Source of the DNA: Rhodobacterales bacterium | GTDB lineage: Bacteria; Pseudomonadota; Alphaproteobacteria; Rhodobacterales; Rhodobacteraceae | Assembly (NCBI GenBank): GCA_002748285.1 | Contig: PDSA01000005.1 | Location: 1 to 48,029 of the forward strand | Length of the DNA stretch: 48,029 nucleotides | Direction of reading: 5' to 3' | Shown here: positions 29,698-38,118 of the stretch, in pieces | Layout: every line of letters begins with the position of its first letter | Numbering within the stretch: position 1 is the first letter of the stretch | Position numbers and translations under genes: made by a program | Notes under the pieces: model-generated | What the model saw: only the letters and a program-made list of their open reading frames with translations | What the model was told of the DNA's origin: nothing | Databases searched by the model: none

Positions 29698-30399
29698 TCA
29701 CGCCGCCAGATATGCATCGCGCACTTCGGGGTGGGCGTTTAGCTCTTCCAGAGTGCCATAGAATTTTTGCTCGCCGCTTTCAATGATCACGGCACGGTCG
29801 GCAACGGCCTGTGCAAAGTGCAGGTTTTGTTCGGATAGCAATACTGTCAGCCCTTCAGATTTGAGTTGCAGGATGACTTTGGCCATCTGCTCGACAATCA
29901 CGGGGGCCACGCCCTCGCTCGGTTCATCGAGCAGAACAAAAGACGGATTGCCCATGAGGGTGCGCGCAATGGTCAGCATTTGCTGCTCGCCGCCGGACAG
30001 AGCCTTTCCCCGATTGTTGCGACGCTCGGCAAGGTTGGGAAACAGGTCAAACAGCATGGACCGAGTCCAGGTGACCGCGCCCTCACGAGGGGGCTGAATG
30101 CCGACGATGAGGTTTTCCAAAACGGTGAGGTCGGTAAAGATGCGCCGATCTTCCGGCACATATCCAAGCCCCATTTTGGCAATCTTGTGCGGCAACAGAC
30201 CCGAAATCTGAGTGCCCTGGAAGGTAATATCGCCCGATGCCGTCCGAACGATTTGCATGATTGACTTCATGGTCGTCGATTTTCCGGCTCCGTTACGCCC
30301 CAGAAGCGCGATCACCTCGCCTTTCGGGGCCGCGAAGCTCAGATCCCTGAGGACATGCGCCTTGCCATAGAAGCTGTTGATTTTATTGACCTCAAGCAT
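29698..30399 (-). CDS. livF: branched-chain-amino-acid-type ABC transporter ATP-binding protein
   Basis: A 233-residue LivF-type ATPase with Walker A GRNGAGKST, signature LSGGEQQMLTIART and Walker B FVLLDEPSEGVAP. The ATG at 30399 is used because GAGGAG lies seven bases upstream; it overlaps the livG stop by eight bases. Final gene of the four-gene importer (binding protein, fused permease, LivG, LivF). In the context of the nearby catabolic genes, the substrate may be an aromatic or N-heterocyclic acid rather than an amino acid. Confidence 0.9.
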   Translation of the reverse strand: MLEVNKINSFYGKAHVLRDLSFAAPKGEVIALLGRNGAGKSTTMKSIMQIVRTASGDITFQGTQISGLLPHKIAKMGLGYVPEDRRIFTDLTVLENLIVGIQPPREGAVTWTRSMLFDLFPNLAERRNNRGKALSGGEQQMLTIARTLMGNPSFVLLDEPSEGVAPVIVEQMAKVILQLKSEGLTVLLSEQNLHFAQAVADRAVIIESGEQKFYGTLEELNAHPEVRDAYLAA

Positions 30400-31171
30400 G
30401 GGCATTCTCCTCTTCGGATGCAAAGACCGTTCCGCCCCCCAGATACACCTCTTGAACCGTTGGGTTGTTGCGGATTTCCTCGGCGCTGCCTTCGGCAATC
30501 AATTCGCCCCGGTTCAGCACCATGATCCGGTGAGAATGCGTAAAGACGACATCCATGTCATGTTCCGTGAAAAGCACGCTCACCCCCTGATCACGGACGA
30601 TATCCGCCGTCAGCTGCATCAGGGCGATGCGTTCCTTTGGCGCCATACCGGCGGTTGGTTCGTCCATCAAAAGAACCTTGGGGTTATTGGCCAAAGCGAT
30701 GGCCAGCTCCATGCGTTTCAGATCTCCGTAAGCCAGAATCGCGCAATGGCGATCGGCCTGGTCCGCCATATTGACCCTATCCAGCAGCTCAATCGCCTGA
30801 TCCCGGTATTTGCGGGTAGCGTATGGCAACAGCCGGAAAGTGTCGTGGTGATGCGACATCAGCGCCATTTGCACATTCTCGACAACCGTCATCGACGAAT
30901 AGGTCGCGGTGATCTGAAATGTGCGCCCGACACCTTCGCGCCAAATCTGGCGTGGTTTTAGGCCGGTGATGTCTTTGCCCTCCAACAGCACCTGTCCGGC
31001 CGTGACCTTCAGCTGCCCCATCAACATGTTGAAACATGTGCTTTTGCCTGCGCCGTTCGGGCCAATCAAGGCCAATAACTCGCCTTTGTGCAGTTTGAAC
31101 GAGACATCATTGACTGCAACAATAGCGCCAAATTTCTTGGTCAGGCCACGTGTTTCAAGAACCACAGTCAT
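30392..31171 (-). CDS. livG: branched-chain-amino-acid-type ABC transporter ATP-binding protein
   Basis: A 259-residue LivG-type ATPase: Walker A GPNGAGKST, the extra helical region after it (RQIWREGVGRTFQITATYSS) typical of LivG, and Walker B KVLLMDEPTAGMAP. Start at the ATG at 31171, overlapping the permease stop (TGATG), with GGAG seven bases upstream; a GTG three bases earlier is possible. It pairs with LivF. Confidence 0.9.
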   Translation of the reverse strand: MTVVLETRGLTKKFGAIVAVNDVSFKLHKGELLALIGPNGAGKSTCFNMLMGQLKVTAGQVLLEGKDITGLKPRQIWREGVGRTFQITATYSSMTVVENVQMALMSHHHDTFRLLPYATRKYRDQAIELLDRVNMADQADRHCAILAYGDLKRMELAIALANNPKVLLMDEPTAGMAPKERIALMQLTADIVRDQGVSVLFTEHDMDVVFTHSHRIMVLNRGELIAEGSAEEIRNNPTVQEVYLGGGTVFASEEENAHA

Positions 31172-33027
31172 CACTGATCTCCTGCTTTTTTCAGACCAAG
31201 CCGCTCAAGCCCCTTGCGCAGAGAGCCGACAACACCCTCAGGGGCTGCAATAACGACGAATATAATCAACAGACCCATCAGCAGACGCCAGTATTCGAAC
31301 CGAAGCAGTGTTTCTTCGATCCCCTTGAAGAACCCAGCGCCAACAACACCGCCTGACAGCGTTTTCACACCGCCCAGAAAGACCACAATCAGCGCATCAA
31401 AGCTGCGGGCGATTTCAAGCTCATTGGGGAAAACACTGCCCTTTGAAAACACAAACAATGCCCCGGCAAGCCCGCCCATCAACCCGGCAAAACCAAACGC
31501 GATCAGCTGGACCTTGCGCGTGTTTATCCCCGTTGCTTCGGCTTGCCGCTCGCTGTCGCGCGCTGCTCTTAACGCATAGCCAAAGGGGGAATGCGTAATA
31601 TGACGCAGGATGACAATGCCCGAAACCGCAAAAATCACCGTAAAATAGAAATAGGCCGTGGTACTCTTAAGCCATTCTGTCGGCCAGATATTGACCAAGC
31701 CATCATCGCCGCCGGTGACATCCCCCCACTGGAAGACGAGGCTCCAGACCAGTTGCGCAAAGGCAAGTGTCAGCATCGCGAAATAGACACCGGTCAACCG
31801 CAGACAAACCCAACCGATGGCCAAAGCCGCCAGCCCCGCCCCCAGCGGGGCCAGCAGGAATGCAACCCCCATCGGGCTGTGCGCATGGGTGACAAGCAAA
31901 GCCGCTACATAAGCACCACCGCCGTAATAGGCCGCATGTCCGAAACTGACCAAACCGCCGGTTCCCAGCAGGAAGTGCAGTGAGGCAGCAAACAGGCAGA
32001 AAATGAGGATATCCGTTGCCAGAACCAGCGAGAAAGATGATCCATAGAGTGGCAACAACGCCAGCAGTGCAAGGCCCGCAATGACGATCATTCGGATTTT
32101 GTTCGAGGCCGGGCGAATGGGGCGTTCGGGCTCTCCGACCTGTCCGTGTTCTCCGGCAACTTCTTCGCGACCAAGCAGGCCGTAGGGCCGGATCATCAAT
32201 ACGACGATCATGACCACAAACATCAGAACCAGCGTGGATTGTGGCAGGTAGGTGACGCCAAATACGTTCAGGACGGATATGATGATTGCAGCAAGATACG
32301 CGCCGGGCAGCGATCCCATACCGCCGATGACGACAACAACAAAAACGGGGGCGAGGATGTTAAAATCCATCAGCAAATCGGCCCCGCCCTTGGGCAATTG
32401 CAATGCGCCTCCAAGGCCGGCAAGGGCAGACCCAAGTGCAAAGACGCCGGTGAACAACCACGCCTGATTGACGCCCAGAGCCCCGACCATTTCGCGGTCT
32501 TGTGTTGCCGCACGCACCAGCACGCCAAAGCGGGTTTTGGCCATGAGGTACCAGAGCGCAAATGCGATGAAGGGCGTAATCACCAAAAGCGCAATGTCAT
32601 ATTTCGGGATGGGTTCGCCCATGATGCGAAAGACACCCCGCAAACCCGGTGCCCGCGGGCCAAGCAGGTCTTCCGGGCCCCAGATGATCAATGCAAGGTC
32701 TTGAATAACCAAAATGACCCCGAACGTCGCAACCAGCTGAAACAGCTCTGGCGCACGATAAACCGGGCGCAACACCAGCACTTCGATCAAAACGCCGACA
32801 ATCCCCACAGCGACCGCAGCCAGCAGAATCGAGCCCCAAAATCCGAATGCTCCGGGCAAAACCTGCATCAGCGAATAGCCGATATAGGCCCCAATCATAT
32901 AAAGCGACCCATGTGCAAAATTCACAATACGGGTGACGCCAAAAATCAGGGACAGCCCGCAAGCGACCAGAAACAACGAACTGGCATTGGCCAAACCCGT
33001 CAGGATTTGTGCGACGAAGAACTCCAT
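31171..33027 (-). CDS. fused LivH-LivM permease of a branched-chain-type ABC importer
   Basis: A 618-residue fusion of two permeases that are usually separate. Residues 1-290 are LivH-like (SLIFGVTRIVNFAHGSLYMI; GGMGSLPGAYLAAI). A hydrophilic linker of about 30 residues (GREEVAGEHGQVGEPERP) follows, and residues 310-618 are LivM-like (GTGGLVSFGHAAYYGGGAYV; LRAARDSERQAEATGIN). The ATG at 33027 has AAAGG eight bases upstream; a GTG at 33036 is an alternative. Its own binding protein is encoded 81 bases upstream. Confidence 0.9.
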   Translation of the reverse strand: MEFFVAQILTGLANASSLFLVACGLSLIFGVTRIVNFAHGSLYMIGAYIGYSLMQVLPGAFGFWGSILLAAVAVGIVGVLIEVLVLRPVYRAPELFQLVATFGVILVIQDLALIIWGPEDLLGPRAPGLRGVFRIMGEPIPKYDIALLVITPFIAFALWYLMAKTRFGVLVRAATQDREMVGALGVNQAWLFTGVFALGSALAGLGGALQLPKGGADLLMDFNILAPVFVVVVIGGMGSLPGAYLAAIIISVLNVFGVTYLPQSTLVLMFVVMIVVLMIRPYGLLGREEVAGEHGQVGEPERPIRPASNKIRMIVIAGLALLALLPLYGSSFSLVLATDILIFCLFAASLHFLLGTGGLVSFGHAAYYGGGAYVAALLVTHAHSPMGVAFLLAPLGAGLAALAIGWVCLRLTGVYFAMLTLAFAQLVWSLVFQWGDVTGGDDGLVNIWPTEWLKSTTAYFYFTVIFAVSGIVILRHITHSPFGYALRAARDSERQAEATGINTRKVQLIAFGFAGLMGGLAGALFVFSKGSVFPNELEIARSFDALIVVFLGGVKTLSGGVVGAGFFKGIEETLLRFEYWRLLMGLLIIFVVIAAPEGVVGSLRKGLERLGLKKAGDQ

Positions 33028-33062
33028 CAGCTGCACCTTTCATAAAAGAGATGTCGGTGGAA

Positions 33063-33094
33063 AGCAGGCCATTGGCACGATGGCATGGCCTGCT
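33063..33094. other. stem-loop between the Liv binding-protein gene and the fused permease gene
   Basis: AGCAGGCCAT (33063-33072) and ATGGCCTGCT (33085-33094) form a perfect 10-bp stem with a 12-base loop. Like the hairpin at 27399, it sits just after a binding-protein gene and may stabilise that transcript or attenuate the downstream genes. Confidence 0.6.
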
Positions 33095-33108
33095 CGTTTT
33101 TCAAAAGG

Positions 33109-34320
33109 TTACTCGGCGGGACGAAGCGCGCTTACTTCCTCGTCAGACAGCAGATAGTTTGCGCCGTCTTTATACTGCCAATCGACCATCACACCCTTGC
33201 CGTCACGCAGGGCAGTCTTGCCCACATAGGCCCCTGCCGTAGACTGATTGTCTATCGCGCGATAGGTGATTTCACCCAACGGTGTACTGACCTTCAGGTC
33301 TTCAAACGCGGCGCGGATGGCCTCGGTTTCGGTCGATCCCGCCTTTTTAATTGCCGCGGCAATCGACTGAACGGTCATGTAACCAACCAGAGACCCCACA
33401 CGCGGGTAATCGTTGTGTTTGGCCTGATAAGCCGCAACAAATGCGCCCCCTGGCCCATCCTTCAGATCTTGCCAGGGGTATCCGGTAACGATCCAGCCCT
33501 CGGGCGCTTCGTCGCCCAGCGGGTCGATATATTCCGGTTCACCCGCCAAAAGCCCGTAAACGTCACGCCCCTCGAACAAGCCACGATCTGTCCCTTCCCG
33601 AACAAACTTTGCCAGATCAGGGCCGAAAGTTGCATTGAAAATGGCATCCGGTTTTGCGCGTTCCAGCGCCTGAGTTTCTGCACCCGCGTCGATCTTAAAA
33701 ATGCCTGGCCATTGCTCGGCCACAAATTTCACGTCTGGGCGCAGACGGGTCAGCGCATCTTTGAATGCAGCCACGGCGTCCTTGCCATAGGCATAGTTGG
33801 GGGCGATTGTGGCATAGGTCACCGCGTCTGATTTCGCGGCTTCTTCGGCCAGCATTGAGGCCTGCATATATGTCGATGCCCGCAGGCGGAAGGTGTAGGG
33901 GTTGCCGGCTTTCCAGACCAGAGCGTCTGCCAGCGGTTCCGCCGCGAGATAGACATATTTTTTCTCCGCCGCATAGGATGAAAGCGCCAGACCAACATTT
34001 GACAGGATCGAGCCCGTCAACATCACAGCACCTTCACGGGTCATCAGTTCTTCTGCGATTTTAATCGCTTCACCAGGCTCGCCCTGATCATCACGGAAAA
34101 CGAATTCCAGCGGGCGGCCAAGAACACCGCCATCAGAATTCACCTGCTCCAAAGCCAGCTCAATGCCCTTCTTATAAGGGCCGGTGAAGGCGGCAAGCCG
34201 TTTGTAATGGTTGATCTCGCCGATGATGATGGGCTCTTCGGCATTTGCAACACTTGCCAATGGCAGGGTTGCGATCGTTGCGGCACTTAATAGTGTCTTT
34301 AAAAATGTCTTACGTTTCAT
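33109..34320 (-). CDS. branched-chain-type ABC transporter substrate-binding protein
   Basis: A 403-residue periplasmic binding protein (Peripla_BP_6 fold). It has a signal peptide (MKRKTFLKTLLSAATIATLP, cleavage after about residue 27), and the mature start EEPIIIGEINHYKRLAAFTG is typical of aromatic/amide-binding members of the family. It begins the importer operon. Upstream are a short remnant ORF and a promoter with two copies of the palindrome shared with the catabolic genes, so it is probably induced together with them and supplies their substrate. Confidence 0.88.
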   Translation of the reverse strand: MKRKTFLKTLLSAATIATLPLASVANAEEPIIIGEINHYKRLAAFTGPYKKGIELALEQVNSDGGVLGRPLEFVFRDDQGEPGEAIKIAEELMTREGAVMLTGSILSNVGLALSSYAAEKKYVYLAAEPLADALVWKAGNPYTFRLRASTYMQASMLAEEAAKSDAVTYATIAPNYAYGKDAVAAFKDALTRLRPDVKFVAEQWPGIFKIDAGAETQALERAKPDAIFNATFGPDLAKFVREGTDRGLFEGRDVYGLLAGEPEYIDPLGDEAPEGWIVTGYPWQDLKDGPGGAFVAAYQAKHNDYPRVGSLVGYMTVQSIAAAIKKAGSTETEAIRAAFEDLKVSTPLGEITYRAIDNQSTAGAYVGKTALRDGKGVMVDWQYKDGANYLLSDEEVSALRPAE

Positions 34321-34375
34321 GTGGTCCTCTCTGTTTTCGATCTTAATTTGTTTTTTTATGATTTGAACACCGAGT

Positions 34376-34660
34376 TTACCGAATGCCCGGTGTTCGGCGC
34401 TTCGGCAAGTTGTCTTGCTCTTTTGCGGCAGGCCGTTGGCCCTTGGTTGATCGCAGCCCGAATGGGTTTGCGATTTTGTAATCTCTGCCCGTCTCCGGGG
34501 TGTTTGTCTGTTGCGAATGCGTAAATAAGGGTGCGCTCGGGCGTGTTGTCCTGCCCGGGAGCATTAAAACCCGGGCTCCGGCAATCTGAAGCGGCATTGT
34601 GTTGTTGCTGAGGTCTTTTGACCCTTTTGCAACGTGCCAGATGTTTCGCTGAAAGTTCAT
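34376..34660 (-). pseudogene. short ORF, possible N-terminal remnant of a Rieske-type oxygenase
   Basis: A 94-residue frame with a very good ribosome-binding site (GAGGAG, four bases before the ATG at 34660). Only the first 36 residues look protein-like: NIWHVAKGSKDLSNNTMPLQ followed by IAGARVLML. They resemble the NxWYVA...PL...GE.VVLFR start of aromatic ring-hydroxylating oxygenase large subunits. The rest is low in hydrophobics and looks out of frame or random. I read it as a gene cut down to its start under an intact regulated promoter. It could also be a leader peptide or a chance ORF. The family assignment is weak. Confidence 0.35.
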
Positions 34661-34704
34661 AGAACTCCTCTTGCTACCTTAGTTTATATTCAGCGGCAAA
34701 ACTC

Positions 34705-34738
34705 GTTAGCTGTCAAACAAAATCGCTGGTATGCTAAT
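34705..34738 (-). promoter_or_regulatory. regulated promoter region with two copies of the MarR-type palindrome
   Basis: On the minus strand, ATTAGCATACCAGC (34725-34738) matches the palindrome GTTAGTATACTAAC at 10 of 14 positions. GTTTGACAGCTAAC (34705-34718) matches at 9 and contains a TTGACA -35 hexamer. The two copies are 20 bases apart, about two helical turns. They lie 45-80 bases upstream of the remnant ORF at 34660 and would control it and the Liv importer. Confidence 0.5.
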
Positions 34739-34739
34739 G

Positions 34740-34938
34740 ATTTTGAATAAATCCTGAACTTTCAAGGCGTTGTTGGTGCTTTCCTGCTGAAGTGTTCCGG
34801 CCCTACCGAAAAGGAGAGCTGGGGAATATGGGAATCAAAACACCATAAGCCGCAAGAGGGTTTCGGCAGGCCATGGCAGGTTGAAAGGCTGTGGCGGCCC
34901 AGAATCCTGTGTGGCGTCCCGGCTTCCATCCAGCCGGC
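34740..34938. other. non-coding spacer between the Liv promoter and the mobA-like gene
   Basis: About 200 bases without a convincing gene. On the plus strand AAGGAG precedes an ATG at 34829 that opens only a five-codon frame (MGIKT P, stop), perhaps the start of a deleted gene. Confidence 0.3.
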
Positions 34939-35532
34939 TCAGCCGCCTTTGGGCGATTGTAGATGCGCTAAATTCCTCAGCGCCTGTTTCAGGTTTGAGG
35001 GTGTGTCTATATCGACAAGCTCCGCTTTCGGGGCGCGATAAAGCCCCTTTGTGCCGATGCGTTGCAGTAACGTTCTGCCCCCCTGATCTCCGGTCAAAGC
35101 CGCCAGTTCCGGCAAGGACGAGCGCGGGAAACACGCCGGCGGCAGTGCCCTTATACCATTGGTTGCCGCAGATGGTGTGCCTTGTTGAAGATCAATCACG
35201 GATTGCATCGTTTTTGTCGACACAAAGGGCATGTCGCCGAGCAACACCAAAACCTGATCAAACTGACGGGCCATCGCGTATTCAGCGCCTGCCCTCAGGC
35301 TATCGCTCAGCACCGGTGCTTTTTCGTCGAGCCAGATTTTGCTCAGCTTTGGGATGTTCCCAGCCACCTGTTGTGAGCGCAGAACCACCGCGACATCGTC
35401 AAGTTCAAGGCGTTGGGCCGCATAAGCCACATGTTGAATCACAGGGGTGCCGCCAAGGTCCGCCAAAAGCTTGTCTTCCGGCCCAAACCGTTTTGAAAAC
35501 CCTGCGGCCAGAATCAGGGCAAGTTGCTTCAT
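34939..35532 (-). CDS. MobA/MocA-like molybdopterin nucleotidyltransferase
   Basis: A 197-residue NTP-transferase with the N-terminal motif LILAAGFSKRFGPEDKLL and the metal-binding LLGDMPFV. It resembles MocA, which makes molybdopterin cytosine dinucleotide, the cofactor form used by xanthine-dehydrogenase-family hydroxylases. The ATG at 35532 overlaps the xdhC stop by four bases (ATGA). Paired with XdhC, it probably serves the molybdenum hydroxylase encoded at 41819-45404. Confidence 0.8.
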   Translation of the reverse strand: MKQLALILAAGFSKRFGPEDKLLADLGGTPVIQHVAYAAQRLELDDVAVVLRSQQVAGNIPKLSKIWLDEKAPVLSDSLRAGAEYAMARQFDQVLVLLGDMPFVSTKTMQSVIDLQQGTPSAATNGIRALPPACFPRSSLPELAALTGDQGGRTLLQRIGTKGLYRAPKAELVDIDTPSNLKQALRNLAHLQSPKGG

Positions 35533-36521
35533 GCTCTGTTCCCGGATTCCGGCTTGTCGCATGTCATACGCGCCCAATCTACCACTTCGGCCAGAACAGA
35601 GATCGCCAATGTCCGAGGATCCCGAGCAGATTTCACGATACCGATCGGGCCAGTGATCCTTTCGATGTCCTGTTCAGACACGCCGAGAACCCTGAGGCTT
35701 TGATTGCGGGTGGCGCTGGCACGCAGGCTGCCCTGAGCGCCGATGTAAAACGCGTCTGTTGTCAGCGCGTGTTTCAGAATGGGTGGTTCCCAATCGTGAT
35801 CATGGAAAAATAGAACAATCGCAGTTCTGCTATCGGCCTCAAAGTCTAAATTTTTGGCCCTGACGAGTTCCCGCCCAGCGCAACCCAACCGATGCGCATC
35901 CTCCAGCGTTGCGCCGTCAGGGGAGCAGACTTCGCCATGATACCCCAATGAGGCAACCAACCCTGCGAAGCTGATCGCTTCAGGCCCCGACCCAAAGATC
36001 AGGAAGTTCAACTCCGGTTTAAGGTATATCGAAACTTCAGACGGATAAATCCCGCCTTGCCTTCGGGCAAGCCGAAGCGCACCCGATTGCGGCTCCAGGA
36101 TCAGTTCCACCGGCTGCCTTTGCACTAACCGGGTCACAACATCCCGCAACACCGATTTTTCCGGATTGGGAACAATCGCGAGGTCCAGACCACCCCCACA
36201 AGGCAGTCTGATATCCATAAATGGCGAACCAATGCCATAGCGAATGACTCTGGGGTTCCCGTTTTCAATTGCCCCAAATGCTTGCTGGACGATATCAGCC
36301 TCAACGCAACCGGAAGAGATGCTGCCGATGCATTTTCCGTTCTTATCGACAAACATCATGGCACCGAGGTCGCGATAAGACGGGCCCTCAACGCCGCAGA
36401 TGATGGCAAGAGCGCAGTCTGTATCGGAGCGCAATACGGCCCTGATCGGATCAATATGCGACAAACCCTGCGCAAAGCCCGCAGCCTGCTGAACTGAGTT
36501 TGATGGAACCATTTTTTGCAT
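35529..36521 (-). CDS. xdhC: XdhC/CoxI family molybdenum cofactor insertion protein
   Basis: A 330-residue protein with the XdhC_CoxI domain (GVEGPSYRDLGAMMFVDKNG; ISSGCVEADIVQQA) and a C-terminal Rossmann domain starting NFLIFGSGPEAISFAGLVAS. XdhC proteins bind and protect the sulfurated molybdenum cofactor and insert it into xanthine-dehydrogenase-type enzymes. The gene is translationally coupled to the MocA-like gene. A GAAGG site precedes the ATG at 36521. Upstream, after a 289-base gap, is the ferredoxin reductase on the same strand. Confidence 0.88.
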   Translation of the reverse strand: MQKMVPSNSVQQAAGFAQGLSHIDPIRAVLRSDTDCALAIICGVEGPSYRDLGAMMFVDKNGKCIGSISSGCVEADIVQQAFGAIENGNPRVIRYGIGSPFMDIRLPCGGGLDLAIVPNPEKSVLRDVVTRLVQRQPVELILEPQSGALRLARRQGGIYPSEVSIYLKPELNFLIFGSGPEAISFAGLVASLGYHGEVCSPDGATLEDAHRLGCAGRELVRAKNLDFEADSRTAIVLFFHDHDWEPPILKHALTTDAFYIGAQGSLRASATRNQSLRVLGVSEQDIERITGPIGIVKSARDPRTLAISVLAEVVDWARMTCDKPESGNRA

Positions 36522-36810
36522 CAGGCCTTCTCTTTGGGTTTCCCGGGTCGCATGACGGCGCGACGCCCAAACCTGTTTACTGGAAGGGCAACGCGATCCG
36601 GGTGCGCAAATAGCGTCACGAATTGCTGCAAGCAGCCATTGGTAAAAACGCAGATGCGTCTGAAGGCAGCTTGTTACAAAGCCGATACATGCTCAAGAAA
36701 AAAGTCTGGCCGCTCTTGTCCACTCTGTTTGATCAGCCCTTTACCTTCTTTGATGGCTCATTCGATGTGACCCGCGTGTTTGTACCCGGTTCAGGGCTTC
36801 GGCTGATTTC
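36522..36810. other. 289-base gap with degraded coding-like sequence
   Basis: No intact gene. On the plus strand one frame reads GFPGSHDGATPKPVYWKGNA followed by IRVRK and a stop at about 36628. A later frame (36623-36814) reads MLKKKVWPLLSTLFDQPFTF and onward. Both look more protein-like than random sequence, but I cannot assign a family. They may be remnants of a gene removed by deletion. Confidence 0.3.
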
Positions 36811-37632
36811 CTAATCAACAAAAGCGCGCTCAACCACGAATGTCTCTGGCTTGTTGTTGGCACCCTCTACCAGCCCGAACCCTTCCAGAACGGCTTTGGT
36901 ATCCCGAAGCATTGCCATGGACCCGCAGATCATGCCGCGATCTGTCTCTGGATTGATGGGCGGCACGCCGAGATCGTCAAACAATTTGCCGGAGGTCATC
37001 AGGTCGGTGATCCGGCCCTGATATTCATAGTCCTCACGGGTCACGCTGGTGTAGTGGCGCAAGCGGCCCGTGGCGCATTCACCAACCAGAGGGTCGTCCA
37101 GCACGCCTTTCACCAGCTCTTTGCCATAGGTCAGTTCAGCCACTTCCCGGCAGGTGTGGGTCAGGATGACCTCATCGAATTTTTCATAGGTCTCCGGGTC
37201 GCGGATCAGCGATGCAAAAGGTGCGATGCCCGTCCCGGTCGAGAACATATAGACCCGCTTGCCCGGCAGCAGAGCATCATTCACCAAAGTGCCGGTCGGC
37301 TTTCTGCGCATCAGGATGGTGTCGCCGACCTGTATTTTTTCCAGATGTTCCGTCAGCGGGCCATTGGGAACCTTGATCGAATAGAACTCAATTTCCTCAT
37401 CCCAGGATGGGCTGGCAATGGAATAGGCACGATAGACCGGCTTATCGGCATTAGGCAGGCCGATCATCACGAATTCCCCTGAGCGGAAGCGAAAGCTTGC
37501 CGGGCGGGTGATGCGGAATTTGAATAGTCGGTCTGTATAGTGTTTGACCGAGGTTACGGTTTCCGCAAATACGCCCGCCGGAATGGCAAACTTTGACGGT
37601 GAACCTTGAACGATTGGTTCGATAAGAGACAT
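36811..37632 (-). CDS. fpr: ferredoxin-NADP reductase
   Basis: A 273-residue FAD enzyme of the bacterial Fpr type that moves electrons between NADPH and ferredoxin or flavodoxin. The FAD site is in VYRAYSIASPSWDEEIEFYS, the NADP site in MFSTGTGIAPFASLIRDP, and the C-terminus VERAFVD is of the Rhodobacter/Azotobacter type. GGAGGGAAAA precedes the ATG. It follows a ferredoxin remnant and a promoter with the shared palindrome. In this context it most likely supplies reduced ferredoxin to the 6-hydroxynicotinate reductase homologue. Confidence 0.93.
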   Translation of the reverse strand: MSLIEPIVQGSPSKFAIPAGVFAETVTSVKHYTDRLFKFRITRPASFRFRSGEFVMIGLPNADKPVYRAYSIASPSWDEEIEFYSIKVPNGPLTEHLEKIQVGDTILMRRKPTGTLVNDALLPGKRVYMFSTGTGIAPFASLIRDPETYEKFDEVILTHTCREVAELTYGKELVKGVLDDPLVGECATGRLRHYTSVTREDYEYQGRITDLMTSGKLFDDLGVPPINPETDRGMICGSMAMLRDTKAVLEGFGLVEGANNKPETFVVERAFVD

Positions 37633-37656
37633 TTTTCCCTCCGAAATAAACAGGAT

Positions 37657-37791
37657 TTAGTGTGCGGATGCTTCAGAGAGATGCTGAAGCTTATTGATTT
37701 CCAGCCATTGCGATGCTCCAGGATCGGTGGCCTCGACAGGGCAATCGGGTTCGTACAGGCCACAATCGATGCATTCTTCAGGGTGGATCAC
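37657..37791 (-). pseudogene. C-terminal half of a 7Fe-type ferredoxin with one cysteine replaced
   Basis: The 44-codon frame from a GTG at 37791 (GAGAGGG seven bases upstream) reads [20 protein letters not shown] and then a normal ferredoxin tail with QWLEINK. In FdxA-type proteins the segment is [22 protein letters not shown]. Here the third cysteine of the CxxCxxC motif is Tyr13, and the N-terminal half with the other cluster ligands is absent. It starts just after the regulated promoter, so a deletion seems to have joined the promoter to the middle of the gene. It may still be translated but should not hold normal clusters. It lies 24 bases before fpr. Confidence 0.7.
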
Positions 37792-37810
37792 AAGAAAGCC
37801 CTCTCTTTTT

Positions 37811-37852
37811 GTTAGTATACTAACGATATGCTTAAACCGAGGATTCGGTCAA
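37811..37852 (-). promoter_or_regulatory. promoter of the ferredoxin remnant-fpr operon with a perfect palindromic operator
   Basis: Minus strand: -35 TTGACC (37852-37847), 18-base spacer, -10 TATCGT (37828-37823), then the perfect 14-bp palindrome GTTAGTATACTAAC (37824-37811) at the expected start of transcription. A repressor bound here would block the promoter. The same arrangement occurs at 45428. Confidence 0.65.
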
Positions 37853-37951
37853 GATCGTTTCCAGGGAGGGGACGGATTTACGGGTTTATTAAATAACCCA
37901 TCCCCACACCGTCATTCAGAGACCTTTATGCTACAGCATGGCACTGAACGA

Positions 37952-38118
37952 CTACCGGCTGGCGCCAGTAGGATCAGCAATGTGCTGTTCCAGGTACTGA
38001 AGTACGATGTCTTCGGTGATGGCACCATTGGTGGTTGAAAAGTACCCCCTGCCCCAAAACCGGCAACGAGATGATAGCGGTGGTAGAAAACGCAGTGCTT
38101 GCCAGTGTCATATTGCAT
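37952..38118 (-). pseudogene. tnpA: IS200/IS605 transposase TnpA, internal out-of-frame deletion
   Basis: The frame from the ATG at 38118 begins MQYDTGKHCVFYHRYHLV, matching the start of Y1 transposases (TGSHTVFNLHYHLVW type). About 55 bases later the similarity moves to another frame, which reads RFWGRGYFSTTNGAITEDIV and LQYLEQH and stops at 37952, matching the C-terminus with the catalytic-tyrosine helix. Roughly 80 central residues, including the HUH metal site, are gone. The product is inactive. Confidence 0.8.

Noticed and set aside
32146..33045. 299-codon plus-strand frame
   Set aside because: Antisense of the fused Liv permease, Gln/His/Asn-rich.
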